The notes under the pieces were generated by a model. That model had not been told where the DNA came from. It worked only from the letters and a program-made list of their open reading frames with translations, and ran no database searches. The translations under genes and the position numbers were made by a program. Shown in pieces: positions 1-8,312 of a stretch of DNA of 64,000 nucleotides. Positions within the stretch are counted from its first letter, which is position 1. Each line of letters begins with the position of its first letter. The DNA is from an uncultured bacterium (GTDB taxonomy: Bacteria > Bacillota > Clostridia > Lachnospirales > Lachnospiraceae). Where the stretch lies: the NCBI GenBank assembly GCA_947073545.1, contig CAMTMP010000005.1:62001-126000 (forward strand), written 5' to 3'.

Positions 1-96
1 GAACTGGCGGAGAATGTAATTGGAGGAAGCGGTGAAAATTGGATTACAGATCTCAGCAATGAAGAACTGCTTTCGATATTAAGGCTTGATGTGTAG
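1..96 (+). CDS. C-terminal end of an SNF2-family DEAD/DEAH helicase (partial)
   Basis: An open frame enters from the left edge and stops at TAG 94-96. The 31 residues include ENVIGGSGENWITDLSNEEL, the typical tail of bacterial SNF2-type helicases (a G-E-x-W-[LI]-T-[ED]-L-S-x-E-E-L pattern). In Firmicutes this helicase is commonly followed by a SWIM zinc-finger gene, which is what comes next here. Only the tail is visible, so the name rests on a short motif plus gene order. Confidence 0.6.
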   Translation, partial: ELAENVIGGSGENWITDLSNEELLSILRLDV

Positions 97-235
97 GAAA
101 AAATGTAATACTTTAAGTACGACTTTGCACTTGCTTCAAAATCTGTAAGAACATGTAAATTGGGTCAGAAAGGAATCTGGTCTTCGCCGAAGGCGATTTG
201 AAATGGGAATGTGCGGGCAGGGAGGGACAGACAAT

Positions 236-961
236 ATGAGCCGGTATTGGGAAGATACTGTTTATGAACAGCCGTCAGAAGAAAAAATCAGGAAAAATGC
301 GGCGGACACGGTACAGAAAGAGAAGAAAAAGGGAAAGGTTCTCTCCCCGGTTATCATATCCGGGAGAGTCATTGCAAAGGAATGGTGGGGGAAAGCGTGG
401 TGTGAGAACCTGGAGCGCTATGCGGATTATGAGAGCAGGCTTGACCGGGGAAAAAGATATGTCAGAACCGGGGCGGTGGTTGACCTGCAGATACAGAAGG
501 GGAAGATTAACGCCAGAGTACAGGGGCGCAGGAAGACACCTTATAAAGTGGAGATCAGAATCAGTCCGCTTTCGGAGGAACGCTGTCAGAATATCATCGC
601 CTTGTGCGGAGATAAGATTCAAAATCTGGAGGTTTTGATGGAAGGAAAGTTCCCGGAGGAACTCAGGGAAGCTTTTCTCCAACGGGGAGGACTCTTCCCA
701 GAGCCGAAGGAGATTGGGTTTGGCTGCAGCTGTCCCGACTGGGCGCTTATGTGCAAGCATGTGGCGGCGGTTTTATACGGGGTTGGAGCGAGGTTTGACG
801 AGAACCCCCTGCTGTTTTTTGAACTGCGCGGGCTTGATGTGGGAAGGCTGATTGATGTGACGCTGGCAGACCGGGTGGAGAAAATGCTGGAGAACGCGGA
901 TCGGCCCAGTGAGAGGATTATCAGGCAGGAGGATTATCTGAAAATTTTTGGGCTTTGCTGA
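236..961 (+). CDS. SWIM zinc-finger protein
   Basis: This 241-residue protein has the conserved block WWGKAWCENLERYADYESRL near residues 50-70 and a SWIM metal-binding signature (CSCPDWALMCKHVAAVLYG) at about 164-182. SWIM domains bind zinc and mediate DNA or protein contacts; in bacteria they often accompany SNF2 helicases, probably acting as its partner in chromosome or foreign-DNA processing. ATG 236 is preferred over ATG 203 because GGAGGG at 221-226 is correctly spaced and family members begin at this point. The exact role is unknown. Confidence 0.8.
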   Translation: MSRYWEDTVYEQPSEEKIRKNAADTVQKEKKKGKVLSPVIISGRVIAKEWWGKAWCENLERYADYESRLDRGKRYVRTGAVVDLQIQKGKINARVQGRRKTPYKVEIRISPLSEERCQNIIALCGDKIQNLEVLMEGKFPEELREAFLQRGGLFPEPKEIGFGCSCPDWALMCKHVAAVLYGVGARFDENPLLFFELRGLDVGRLIDVTLADRVEKMLENADRPSERIIRQEDYLKIFGLC

Positions 962-978
962 CATGAACGTCGGGTGGA

Positions 979-1221
979 ATGAAAATTCATAGCAAGCCCG
1001 GTGATCATAGGGTCTTAGATCGAGGAATTGATTCAGTTATTAAAGAACCAGCAGGAGAAAGGCGCCGAATAAGAATTGTTACGTGGCAGCCGGACAGTTA
1101 TGGATTTAGCGACAGTGCATATTGGAAGGCGCTTCAGGAGAGGATGCGAAGTAATGGGTTTGAAATGAATCTTACAGAGGATTGCTGCCAGCATTACTGT
1201 ATCGTTGATCGGGAATTTTAA
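979..1221 (+). pseudogene. Decayed C-terminal fragment of a second TOTE-type helicase (PLD-like part)
   Basis: The 80-residue frame matches, with many substitutions, the C-terminal part of the large gene at 2960-5929 (window positions about 5558-5790). Shared blocks include RIVTW, YGF-DSAYW, LQERMR and [10 protein letters not shown]. The homology stops abruptly after the CIVDRE motif, and the N-terminal stretch is scrambled. No helicase or primase part remains nearby. It is best read as the scar of a second paralogue lost by deletion, not as a functional gene. Confidence 0.7.
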
Positions 1222-1267
1222 GAGTCGGATGTCTAAGCCAATTTATGGAAAATGGGAGGACGAAAAC

Positions 1268-1780
1268 ATGCTAAAGGCAATAAAAGGCGACATTACAAGA
1301 ATCACGGATGTGCAGGCGATCGTCAATGCGGCGAATACGAGCCTGCTCGGAGGCGGTGGTGTGGATGGGGCAATCCACAAGGCGGCAGGGCCGCGGCTTT
1401 TGGAAGAGTGCCGAATGCTTCACGGCTGTCCAACGGGAGATGCAAAGTTGACAAAGGCTTATCATTTACCGTGCGATTATGTGATTCATACGGTCGGGCC
1501 TGTCTGGCATGGAGGTTCCTGCGGAGAGCCGGAAAAACTGGCCTCCTGTTATTACAATTCTTTAAAGGTCGCAATGGAGAATGGAATCCGCACAGTGGCG
1601 TTTCCGTCTATTTCAACAGGGATTTACGGTTATCCCGTGGAGGAGGCGGCAAAGGAAGCAGTTGGGGCAGTCTGCCGGTTTCTGGAGCAGTTTCCCGATG
1701 TGGTCGATCTGGTTGAGTGGGTGCTGTTCGATGACAGGACATTTATGGCGTATGAGGCAGAGATTGACAGACGGAATTGA
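1268..1780 (+). CDS. Macrodomain protein (ADP-ribose-binding/deacetylase-like)
   Basis: The 170-residue protein is a stand-alone macrodomain of the YmdB/MacroD type. It starts [11 protein letters not shown], then [22 protein letters not shown] (residues about 21-42, the ADP-ribose-binding loop with catalytic Asn/Asp), and [14 protein letters not shown] (second loop). Family members bind ADP-ribose and can remove O-acetyl-ADP-ribose or mono-ADP-ribosyl groups. ATG 1268 follows GGAGGA at 1255-1260; upstream in-frame codons lack a good ribosome site. It sits beside a TOTE fragment and upstream of an intact TOTE gene, so a role in conflict-linked ADP-ribose metabolism is possible but inferred. 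Confidence 0.88.
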   Translation: MLKAIKGDITRITDVQAIVNAANTSLLGGGGVDGAIHKAAGPRLLEECRMLHGCPTGDAKLTKAYHLPCDYVIHTVGPVWHGGSCGEPEKLASCYYNSLKVAMENGIRTVAFPSISTGIYGYPVEEAAKEAVGAVCRFLEQFPDVVDLVEWVLFDDRTFMAYEAEIDRRN

Positions 1781-2063
1781 TCTGATAGTTTTCCGGAATA
1801 TATGAGAAATGGGGAGGGGCAGTTTTTATCGGATGTTAAGGTGCAGATTGATGATGGGATGTCCTTGGGAAATTCTGTCAATGCGGTTCCAATCCGGATT
1901 ATATTCAAAAGATGGAGAGCAGAGAAGCTGTACTGCAGCTGGTGTCTGGCGGGGGAAAGCAATGAACTTCTGATAAGAATTGTAAAGTTGGCACATCTCT
2001 CTGCTCCTCATTTGTCCTAAGATATCAACTATAATGCTTCCTTCAACATAAAATACACTTCCC
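1781..2063. other. Intergenic stretch with no supportable gene
   Basis: Short frames exist on both strands (for example 1802-2020), but neither resembles a known family, has a convincing ribosome site, or continues neighbouring genes. The stretch lies between the macrodomain gene and a decayed recombinase and is probably degraded DNA. Confidence 0.5.
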
Positions 2064-2461
2064 TTACACTGTCACTTCGGCGGCGGGTTCACCAATTACC
2101 CAGTGGGTGCTGTCATGCGTGTCTTTTTTGTAACCGTAAGGGCAGCGGTTAGATGTGTGGGCGTTCCCCGTTATTCCCCTTGTCCGTAAGACAGTGGTAA
2201 TCTTCCTGCTTATGTCACGCACATACCATTCGTTCATAATATTCAAAAATGGCGCAAACTCCGCACTTTCCCTTTTTTCGCAGTCAACTCCGTTTGAGAT
2301 TGCTATAAATAGTGAGAAAGGTTGGCGTAACTGCTCTTTTCCGCATAGTCTTCCAGTATCTTCTTCTGATTTGTGATGCTGTTGTTTTCCCTGCTCTGCT
2401 CATCGTCTTTTGACGATTTCTCGTAAAGTGCGGTAATATTTAAGCTGTCCTTGTTCTTCAT
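2064..2461 (-). pseudogene. Remnant of a large serine recombinase (TnpX-like)
   Basis: On the minus strand the start is well preserved: a ribosome site (GAAAGGAG) precedes ATG 2461, and the N-terminus MKNKDSLNITALYEKSSKDD matches large serine recombinases that excise clostridial transposons. After about 50 residues (up to SYANLSHY) the frame jumps. A separate stretch further along reads FAPFLNIMNEWYVRDISRKI and then CPYGYKKD, both typical of the same family's catalytic-to-linker region. The middle of the catalytic domain and everything after the PYGY motif are missing, so this is a deletion-riddled relic of a past transposon. Confidence 0.8.
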
Positions 2462-2524
2462 TTTATCCTGCTCCTTTCTTTCGGGGTGCTTTCCACGCCC
2501 CACGCTGACAGCTTATCACTTCAG

Positions 2525-2650
2525 TTTCCATATTAGATGGAACCGAGAATAATATCTAAGTGATTTCTGAGATGTCTTTATAATGATTTATTGATATCCT
2601 GGTTCACAAACATTGATTATGAGTCTCTGGTTAACATGAAATGTAAAGCC
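2525..2650 (+). pseudogene. Decayed 3' end of a kwaB-like (DUF4868) gene, copy C
   Basis: Reading the plus strand in the frame of 2580-2640 gives FLRCLYNDLLISWFTNIDYESL, aligning with the C-terminus of the intact KwaB at 6923-7894 (FIKLMNDDLLTSQLTNSDYESL). An in-frame TGA and loss of the final AKNNL show decay. The DNA is most similar to a second remnant at 12966-13090, with which it shares the same TGA, so the two relics share an ancestor distinct from the intact gene. Confidence 0.6.
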
Positions 2651-2727
2651 GAATGTAACGCTGACGGTCTTTTCATTTTTTTAAACAAATAGTCCGTCTG
2701 TCCTATTAGAGAGTGAGGAGGATGACT

Positions 2728-2901
2728 ATGAATAAACTGATTGTAAGTGAGCGCTTTGATGTAGATGACATTAGAAAGATACGTGGATATAACTCGTTGC
2801 GTCACATTAATATGACACCAGCGGAAATAGTGGAAGACACGAAAAAGGGAGCGGCGGTAATCCTTGGGCATCTACAGGAGAGGCGCGCTGTAAAGATATG
2901 A
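2728..2901 (+). CDS. Small hypothetical protein (57 aa)
   Basis: ATG 2728 follows GTGAGGAGG at 2713-2721 with good spacing. The product (MNKLIVSERFDVDDIRKIRG onward) is charged and soluble. It has the feel of small Lachnospiraceae proteins carrying a DI-x-KIR-x-YN and MTPxEIVED-like pattern that can sit beside toxin genes, but no partner toxin is visible. It ends 58 bases before the TOTE gene and could be cotranscribed with it. I do not recognise a function. Confidence 0.45.
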   Translation: MNKLIVSERFDVDDIRKIRGYNSLRHINMTPAEIVEDTKKGAAVILGHLQERRAVKI

Positions 2902-2959
2902 GGCTGGATGAAGGCATTCTTGTGACAGAGAAAATTGTTGATTAAGGAGAAGCGTATAT

Positions 2960-5929
2960 ATGACAGATGAAATTTTGTCTTTGCAGGACAAAATGAAATG
3001 TTTGGAAAAGGAAAATCAGTATCTAAAATCCCTGCTTGATCGGGCAGGGATTTCTTATCATGCGTCTGATGAAATGAAAAACAGGGATTTATTTGATCCA
3101 GACCAGGGAAAGAGAATCATCCCCAGAGAGATTACCGATCATGACGCTAATCTGTTTTTTGGCATGTTTTGGGGACGCACGGATGTATATGCCAAACGTA
3201 CCCTCAAAAAATCTACGGGAGAGATCAATTATTACACGCAATGTTACAATTTTTATAAGGCAGGGTGCCCAAGAATGAGCGGCAGTAAGATCAGGTGTCA
3301 GGATTGTAAAAGGCAGGCATATAAGAGGCTGGAGAAACAGCAGATTATGGCACATTTAAAGGGCGCTTCGGAAGACGCGGCAGATGTAATAGGCATTTAT
3401 CCGTTGTTGGAGGATGATACCTGCAGATTCCTTGTATTTGATTTTGATAATCATGACAAAAATGCGGAGAAACGCGATTTTGCCAATATGGATGATAACT
3501 GGAAAGAAGAAGTAGATGCACTGCGTGAAATATGTGTCATCAACGGCATAGATCCTTTGGTGGAACGATCACGGTCGGGACGCGGCGCTCATCTCTGGAT
3601 ATTTTTTCAGAAGAAAACAGAGGCTTCTCTGGCAAGAAAATTTGGAAATACACTGTTGAGAAAAGGGGCAGAATCTGTCAATTTGAAATCCTTTCGGTTT
3701 TATGACAGAATGCTGCCGATGCAGGACCATCTTTCGAAGGGCGGTATCGGCAACTTGATCGCGCTGCCACTGCAGGGACAGGCTCTCAAAGAAGGAAACA
3801 GCGCATTTGTGGATGAAAATTGGAACGCATACCCGGATCAGTGGAGAATATTATTAAGTAAGCCAAAACTTTCAAAGGATTTTATAGAGAAAAAATTAAA
3901 AGAGTGGAAAAGCTTTGCGACAAATCAAGCGATAGAGATAAATGAGGTACGGGAGCAAGACGGAGAAAAACCGTGGGATAAGATAAGAGATTTTTTGCAG
4001 TGTGATGTAGACGGGGAACTTTACATTACTCTGGCGGATGGCATTTATATTTTTACAGAAAATTTAGCGCCAAGAATACAAAACAGAATACGGGAACTGG
4101 CGGCATTTAAGAATCCTGCATTTTATAAGAATCAGGCGATGGGGCTGTCTAATTTTGCAAACTCCAGATACATTTATCTTGGTAGAGACGAGGGCGAATA
4201 TATCAGGATTCCCAGAGGATTATTGGAGGATGTAACTGCCAAATGTGATAAGGCTGGTATTGTCAATTGTATTCAGGATGAACGATGCCGGGGTAATGCA
4301 ATCCGGGCGTCATTTCAGGGACAATTGAAGGAATCCCAGATTCCGGCAGTAGAAGCCATGCTGAAACATGAGACAGGCATACTTCACGCAGCCACTGCGT
4401 TTGGCAAAACCGTTGTCTGTTGTAATATGATTGCAAGAAAAAAGGTCAATACGCTGATTTTGTTGCAAACTTCGGCATTAATAGAGCAATGGGAAAGTGC
4501 CATGGAAAACTTCCTGACCATAGATGAGGAACTGCCAGAATATGTGACGCCGACCGGAAGAAAGAAAAGGAGAAAGAGTGTCATAGGCAGGCTGCAGGGG
4601 GCGCATGACTCTACGACAGGAATCATTGATATAGCCATGGCAGGCTCTGTTTGTAAAAAGGGAGAATTTCACAAAAGATTGAAAGAGTATGGCATGGTAA
4701 TCGTGGATGAGTGTCATCATGCTGCGTCTGATACCTTTGTAGAAATATTGCAGGAGGTACGAGCAAAATATGTGTATGGCGTGACGGCGACGCCGCTTCG
4801 CAGCGACGGATTAGAGAAAATTAACTATATGCTGCTTGGCCCGGTCAGATATCAGTTTACAGCAAAAGACAGAGCAAAAGAACAGGGGATTGCGCACCTG
4901 GTATATCCGAGATTTACGAGAGCAGTTGCACCGAGATTTCATCAGGATAACATGCATCCGAATGAAGCTTATGCATTTCTAAGGGAGAATGAAGACCGGG
5001 ATGCCCTGATCATAAATGATGTTATAAAATGTATTGCAGAGGGCAGGACGCCAGTGATACTTTCCAGATATGTAGATCATTCGCGAAAGCTGTATGACAG
5101 ATTAAAGAGCTGCGCGGATGAAGTATTTTTGCTTTCAGGGGAAAACACAAAAAAGCAGCACCATGCTGTTTTAGAGCAGATGAAGCAGGTGAAAGCTGAC
5201 AAAAGTATGATTTTGGTTGCTACAGGAAAGCTGATCGGAGAAGGGTTTGATTATCCGAGACTGGACACGCTGATCATGGCAATGCCGGTTTCATGGAAAA
5301 GTGTGGTGGAGCAGTATGCGGGACGTTTAAATCGGGATTATGAAGGAAAAGAAAGTGTGATTATCTACGATTATGTGGACAGCCATATCTCCATGTTTGA
5401 AAAGATGTATCATAAGCGCCTTAAGGCATATAAACAGATTGGTTACGATATTTGTGCCGGATATACGATAGAAAAGCAGAAGGTGGGAGCTATATTTGAC
5501 ACGGATACTTATGCAGAAGTATACAGAAAGGATTTGTTGGAGGCGAATAAGGAAATCATCATAGCAAGCCCGGTCATCAGTGGCCCTAAGATTGAAGTAC
5601 TGATCCAGTTATTAAAGGATCAGCAGGAAAAGGGCACTCGGATCAGAATCGTTACATGGGAAGCGGACCGTTATGGCTTTGGTGACAGCGCATACTGGAT
5701 GGAGCTGCAGGAAAGGATGCGCGCCAATGGGTTTGAAATCAATCTTGTAGAAGATTACTGCCAGCATTACTGTATTGTAGACCGGGAAGTGGTCTGGTAT
5801 GGGAGCATGAATTTTCTTGGAAAGGAAGACAGTGAAGATAATCTGATGCGTGTGTGCAGTAAGGAGATTGCCGCGGAATTGCTGGAGCTTACGTTTGGGA
5901 AACAGGAATTAATCATTCAGACCACTTGA
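2960..5929 (+). CDS. TOTE-type conflict protein: archaeo-eukaryotic primase + SF2 helicase + PLD-like tail
   Basis: The 989-residue protein has a short N-terminal coiled coil (about 1-30) and an AEP-type primase domain with the acidic motif VFDFDNHD near 160 and SRSGRGAHLWIFF near 203. An SF2 helicase follows with a Walker A-like ATAFGKT near 478, DECHHAA near 582, ATPLRSDG, and an EQYAGRLNRDY box. A phospholipase-D-like C-terminus (about 860-985) ends in VVWYGSMNFL. This matches the TOTE conflict-system AEP family predicted to act against invading nucleic acids. The PLD histidine motif reads CQHYCIVD, so the usual HxK is replaced by CxH and nuclease activity is doubtful. GGAG at about 2946 supports ATG 2960. 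Confidence 0.85.
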   Translation: MTDEILSLQDKMKCLEKENQYLKSLLDRAGISYHASDEMKNRDLFDPDQGKRIIPREITDHDANLFFGMFWGRTDVYAKRTLKKSTGEINYYTQCYNFYKAGCPRMSGSKIRCQDCKRQAYKRLEKQQIMAHLKGASEDAADVIGIYPLLEDDTCRFLVFDFDNHDKNAEKRDFANMDDNWKEEVDALREICVINGIDPLVERSRSGRGAHLWIFFQKKTEASLARKFGNTLLRKGAESVNLKSFRFYDRMLPMQDHLSKGGIGNLIALPLQGQALKEGNSAFVDENWNAYPDQWRILLSKPKLSKDFIEKKLKEWKSFATNQAIEINEVREQDGEKPWDKIRDFLQCDVDGELYITLADGIYIFTENLAPRIQNRIRELAAFKNPAFYKNQAMGLSNFANSRYIYLGRDEGEYIRIPRGLLEDVTAKCDKAGIVNCIQDERCRGNAIRASFQGQLKESQIPAVEAMLKHETGILHAATAFGKTVVCCNMIARKKVNTLILLQTSALIEQWESAMENFLTIDEELPEYVTPTGRKKRRKSVIGRLQGAHDSTTGIIDIAMAGSVCKKGEFHKRLKEYGMVIVDECHHAASDTFVEILQEVRAKYVYGVTATPLRSDGLEKINYMLLGPVRYQFTAKDRAKEQGIAHLVYPRFTRAVAPRFHQDNMHPNEAYAFLRENEDRDALIINDVIKCIAEGRTPVILSRYVDHSRKLYDRLKSCADEVFLLSGENTKKQHHAVLEQMKQVKADKSMILVATGKLIGEGFDYPRLDTLIMAMPVSWKSVVEQYAGRLNRDYEGKESVIIYDYVDSHISMFEKMYHKRLKAYKQIGYDICAGYTIEKQKVGAIFDTDTYAEVYRKDLLEANKEIIIASPVISGPKIEVLIQLLKDQQEKGTRIRIVTWEADRYGFGDSAYWMELQERMRANGFEINLVEDYCQHYCIVDREVVWYGSMNFLGKEDSEDNLMRVCSKEIAAELLELTFGKQELIIQTT

Positions 5930-5958
5930 TACAATGTAAATAGTGGTCTGATGAGATT
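5918..5958 (+). terminator. Intrinsic terminator of the TOTE gene
   Basis: Arms CAGACCACT (5918-5926) and AGTGGTCTG (5942-5950) form a perfect 9-bp stem followed by a T-rich run. The TGA stop codon of the upstream gene (5927-5929) lies in the loop. The loop contains ATACAATGTAAA, which recurs in the hairpins before both spoIIID copies. Confidence 0.75.
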
Positions 5959-5989
5959 TTTCTGCTGTCTTTATAATGATGAGGTATAT

Positions 5990-6220
5990 TTAAGCATCTT
6001 CTAAGATGGCAATTCTGTCTGCAGGGGTTTTCTTTTGAATCAGTTTTTTCTTCAGCTCAGTTAATTCGGCCTCGTTTTTATCACATGAAAACTCGTCAAA
6101 TTCTTTGTTTGGATCAAAATCATCGTAAAAGAGCAGGGATACAGTCAATACCTTTTCATTTTTGGATTCGGTATTGCTACATTGTATAGTCGCACTGTAT
6201 AATAATAAAAAAAGAGACAC
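5990..6220 (-). CDS. Possible small or remnant protein
   Basis: A minus-strand frame of 76 residues has a plausible protein-like C-terminal half (LLFYDDFDPNKEFDEF, then a charged helix ending in ADRIAILEDA). The N-terminal part (MSLFLLLYS) may be spurious, and no strong ribosome site is evident. It could be the tail of a degraded gene. No family is recognised. If it is not real, 5959-6312 is a gene-free spacer between the TOTE gene and Kiwa. Confidence 0.3.
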   Translation of the reverse strand: MSLFLLLYSATIQCSNTESKNEKVLTVSLLFYDDFDPNKEFDEFSCDKNEAELTELKKKLIQKKTPADRIAILEDA

Positions 6221-6330
6221 AGTTGATTTTTAATTCATATGATTTGCTTACCATGAATAATGATGTAATTCACTGTGATGAGATGATTTTTGTAAAATTG
6301 CCGTTTGCTTGAGTGGAGGTGAAAACTGAT

Positions 6331-6948
6331 TTGGAGAATACTAAAGAAAAAAATTTTGATATCATGAAATTATGTTTGTATCTTATTTCACTGTGGATCC
6401 TATTTTTTATGTTAATAGTACTGAAGATAGATGTTTCATTAATTCCATTCAAAGTGAACATGAGCAATATAGTAGTTTTTGTGTCTTGTAATCAAGTTGC
6501 GTGCATATGTATAATATTTATTATTTTAGGTGGGATAGGATATTGGTGGTTTGCAGATTCTTTAAATAATGCAAAAAATTTACCTGTTGTAATATTAGAA
6601 TGTGAGAGTGTTAACTATGAAAACTTGTCATTTCTAGCAACATACATTATACCACTGGTGTGTTTTCCGATGGAAACAGATAGAGAAGTTTTTGTTATGT
6701 TTTCTGTAATTGTGATCATTGGTTGTATATTTGTTAAAACAAATTTATATTATACTAATCCATCGTTGATTCTTCTTGGTTTTAACGTTTATAGAGTAAA
6801 AACAAATTCAAAAAAAACATTTCAGCAAGGGATTGTAATTATAAAAGGTAAATTGAATGAAGGAGAAAGCGTTAAATATTTATGCTTAAGTGATAATGTA
6901 TATTTTGGGAGGAAACTGAAGAATGCAAATACGAAAGATAAAAAATGA
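6331..6948 (+). CDS. kwaA: Kiwa anti-phage protein KwaA (membrane subunit)
   Basis: The protein has four predicted membrane helices (roughly residues 13-35, 56-74, 97-112 and 118-140). It carries the family-like block TYIIPLV followed by KTNLYYTNPSLILLGFNVYR. KwaA is the transmembrane sensor of Kiwa and forms a complex with KwaB at the inner membrane. The next gene is KwaB, overlapping by 26 bases, as in known Kiwa operons. TTG 6331 is favoured because GGAGGT lies at 6315-6320; GTG 6313 or 6319 would extend the frame slightly. The AT-rich composition, unlike the flanking host genes, suggests transfer. Confidence 0.8.
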   Translation: MENTKEKNFDIMKLCLYLISLWILFFMLIVLKIDVSLIPFKVNMSNIVVFVSCNQVACICIIFIILGGIGYWWFADSLNNAKNLPVVILECESVNYENLSFLATYIIPLVCFPMETDREVFVMFSVIVIIGCIFVKTNLYYTNPSLILLGFNVYRVKTNSKKTFQQGIVIIKGKLNEGESVKYLCLSDNVYFGRKLKNANTKDKK

Positions 6949-7894
6949 AATTGCTGAAATGCTAAATGAGAAACATGGAATTATGCTTTATGCAGTTTTG
7001 AAAACGGAAGAAGGAAAAATAGTCAAATTCCTTAATATTGCGGATGAAGATGATGATAAGGATAATACATCAATAGATTTATTAAAGGGATTCACGGATA
7101 TTATAAAGAATAAATTCGCAGTATATAATGAAGATGATGAAATTATAAAACTTTCGTCAGCAGATGAAAGAAAAATTGCATTATATTATTATGATTTGGA
7201 TGAACTTCCTATGGAAATGGAGAGGTTAAAAGATATCTCTGAAACATTAGATGTTGGAGAAATATTTAATTTTAAACAAGATAGTTTAAGTCAAATAGCA
7301 GCCCTTATAATAGTGATTGGAAATGAGAATCGTAACCTGATTATGTATAAGCAACAATATCCCGTTAGTCTTTTGAACCGAGATCGATATATGTTGACAC
7401 CGATTCTTCATGAGAATAGATTGAAAAGATTTGATCAAGATATTTTAAGGATTGATTTTAATTATCAGTTCTTTTTGTGGAATGATGTAGTATATATTTC
7501 TGACATAGAAAAGATGGAAAAAATATGTTCATTTCATGATATTGTAATAAATGAGGCTCGGACAAGTATACAAAAAATAGAAGAAATAAATATATTGGAT
7601 AATATTGAAGTATTAAATGACGAACTTCATAATATTACCTTTGCTCGTAAGCTGACAAGAATTTATAAAGATTCTAAAGTGCTTGGAAAGGTCAGCAATC
7701 AAGCTATTATTGAGTTTTCATTACGGCATCATTATTTTAAGAATAACCCATTAAAGTTAACGGAATCAAAGGATAAATTTATTCTTGATACAAAGAAATC
7801 AAAAGAAACTTTTATAAAACTAATGAATGATGATTTATTGACCTCACAGCTCACAAATTCTGATTATGAGTCCTTGGCTAAGAATAATCTTTGA
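6923..7894 (+). CDS. kwaB: Kiwa anti-phage protein KwaB (DUF4868)
   Basis: The 323-residue protein shows the DUF4868 pattern: KIALYYYDLDELP, GEIFNF, LIMYKQQYPVSLL, a central ILRIDFNYQFF block, EARTSIQKIEE, ITFARKLTRIY, then FILDTKKSKETFIKLMNDD and the terminal SLAKNNL. KwaB is the cytosolic DNA-binding effector of Kiwa. ATG 6923 follows GGAGG within the end of kwaA, so the two are probably translationally coupled. Two decayed copies of its 3' end occur elsewhere in this window, at 2525-2650 and 12966-13090. Confidence 0.85.
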   Translation: MQIRKIKNEIAEMLNEKHGIMLYAVLKTEEGKIVKFLNIADEDDDKDNTSIDLLKGFTDIIKNKFAVYNEDDEIIKLSSADERKIALYYYDLDELPMEMERLKDISETLDVGEIFNFKQDSLSQIAALIIVIGNENRNLIMYKQQYPVSLLNRDRYMLTPILHENRLKRFDQDILRIDFNYQFFLWNDVVYISDIEKMEKICSFHDIVINEARTSIQKIEEINILDNIEVLNDELHNITFARKLTRIYKDSKVLGKVSNQAIIEFSLRHHYFKNNPLKLTESKDKFILDTKKSKETFIKLMNDDLLTSQLTNSDYESLAKNNL

Positions 7895-7912
7895 TATAAC
7901 AAACCGTCATAA

Positions 7913-7962
7913 CCCCTCAAAATACTTCATACAATGTAAAAAAGTATTCTGAGGGGTTTTCT
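7913..7962 (+). terminator. Hairpin after kwaB, before truncated spoIIID (copy A)
   Basis: Arms CCCCTCAAAATACTT (7913-7927) and AAGTATTCTGAGGGG (7942-7956) pair over 15 positions with one mismatch and are followed by TTTTCTCT. It can terminate kwaB. The right arm also contains the GAGGGG ribosome site of the spoIIID-like frame that starts at TTG 7964. Confidence 0.65.
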
Positions 7963-7963
7963 C

Positions 7964-8095
7964 TTGAAGGACTATATTGAAGAGCGTGCAATGAACATTG
8001 CCAACTATATTATTGAGAACAATGCTACGGTGAGGCAGACGGCGAAGGAGTTTGGGATTAGTAAGAGTACGGTACATACGGTAGTAACAAAATAG
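7964..8095 (+). pseudogene. Truncated spoIIID duplicate
   Basis: The first 38 codons are almost identical to the intact spoIIID at 13160 (one silent change, GCT versus GCC). Identity ends inside the recognition helix (ISKSTVH), after which the frame reads TVVTK and stops at TAG 8093-8095. The preceding hairpin is duplicated as well, at a constant 5,196-bp offset. The copy lacks the C-terminal half of SpoIIID and cannot be functional. It marks the left boundary of an inserted or duplicated block. Confidence 0.85.
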
Positions 8096-8312
8096 AACGG
8101 TTTGTATGGAACTTGAAATAGAAAATTTTAACAGGGCATAGGTGTTGAAGAGGCATCTATGCTCTAATTGTATTAAATTTTTTTATACAAAATATTGATT
8201 GTGAAATAAAAAAGCTGAGGGTATAATGAAATTAATGTGTGGGACATGATTGCCGAATATGATTTTTTGTTTTAAGAATAGAGATATAACGTCAATACAA
8301 GGGGATAAAGTA
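8096..8312. other. Spacer between truncated spoIIID and the RecQ-like gene
   Basis: This AT-rich stretch begins where identity with spoIIID ends. No gene is supportable. It should hold the promoter of the RecQ-DprA operon, but no clear consensus pair was identified. Confidence 0.4.

Noticed and set aside
264..638. Alternative-frame ORF inside the SWIM protein gene
   Set aside because: It is an Arg-rich shadow of the true frame, with no motif and no start signal.
1802..2020. 72-residue plus-strand ORF after the macrodomain gene
   Set aside because: It has a biased composition, no ribosome site and no resemblance to known proteins.
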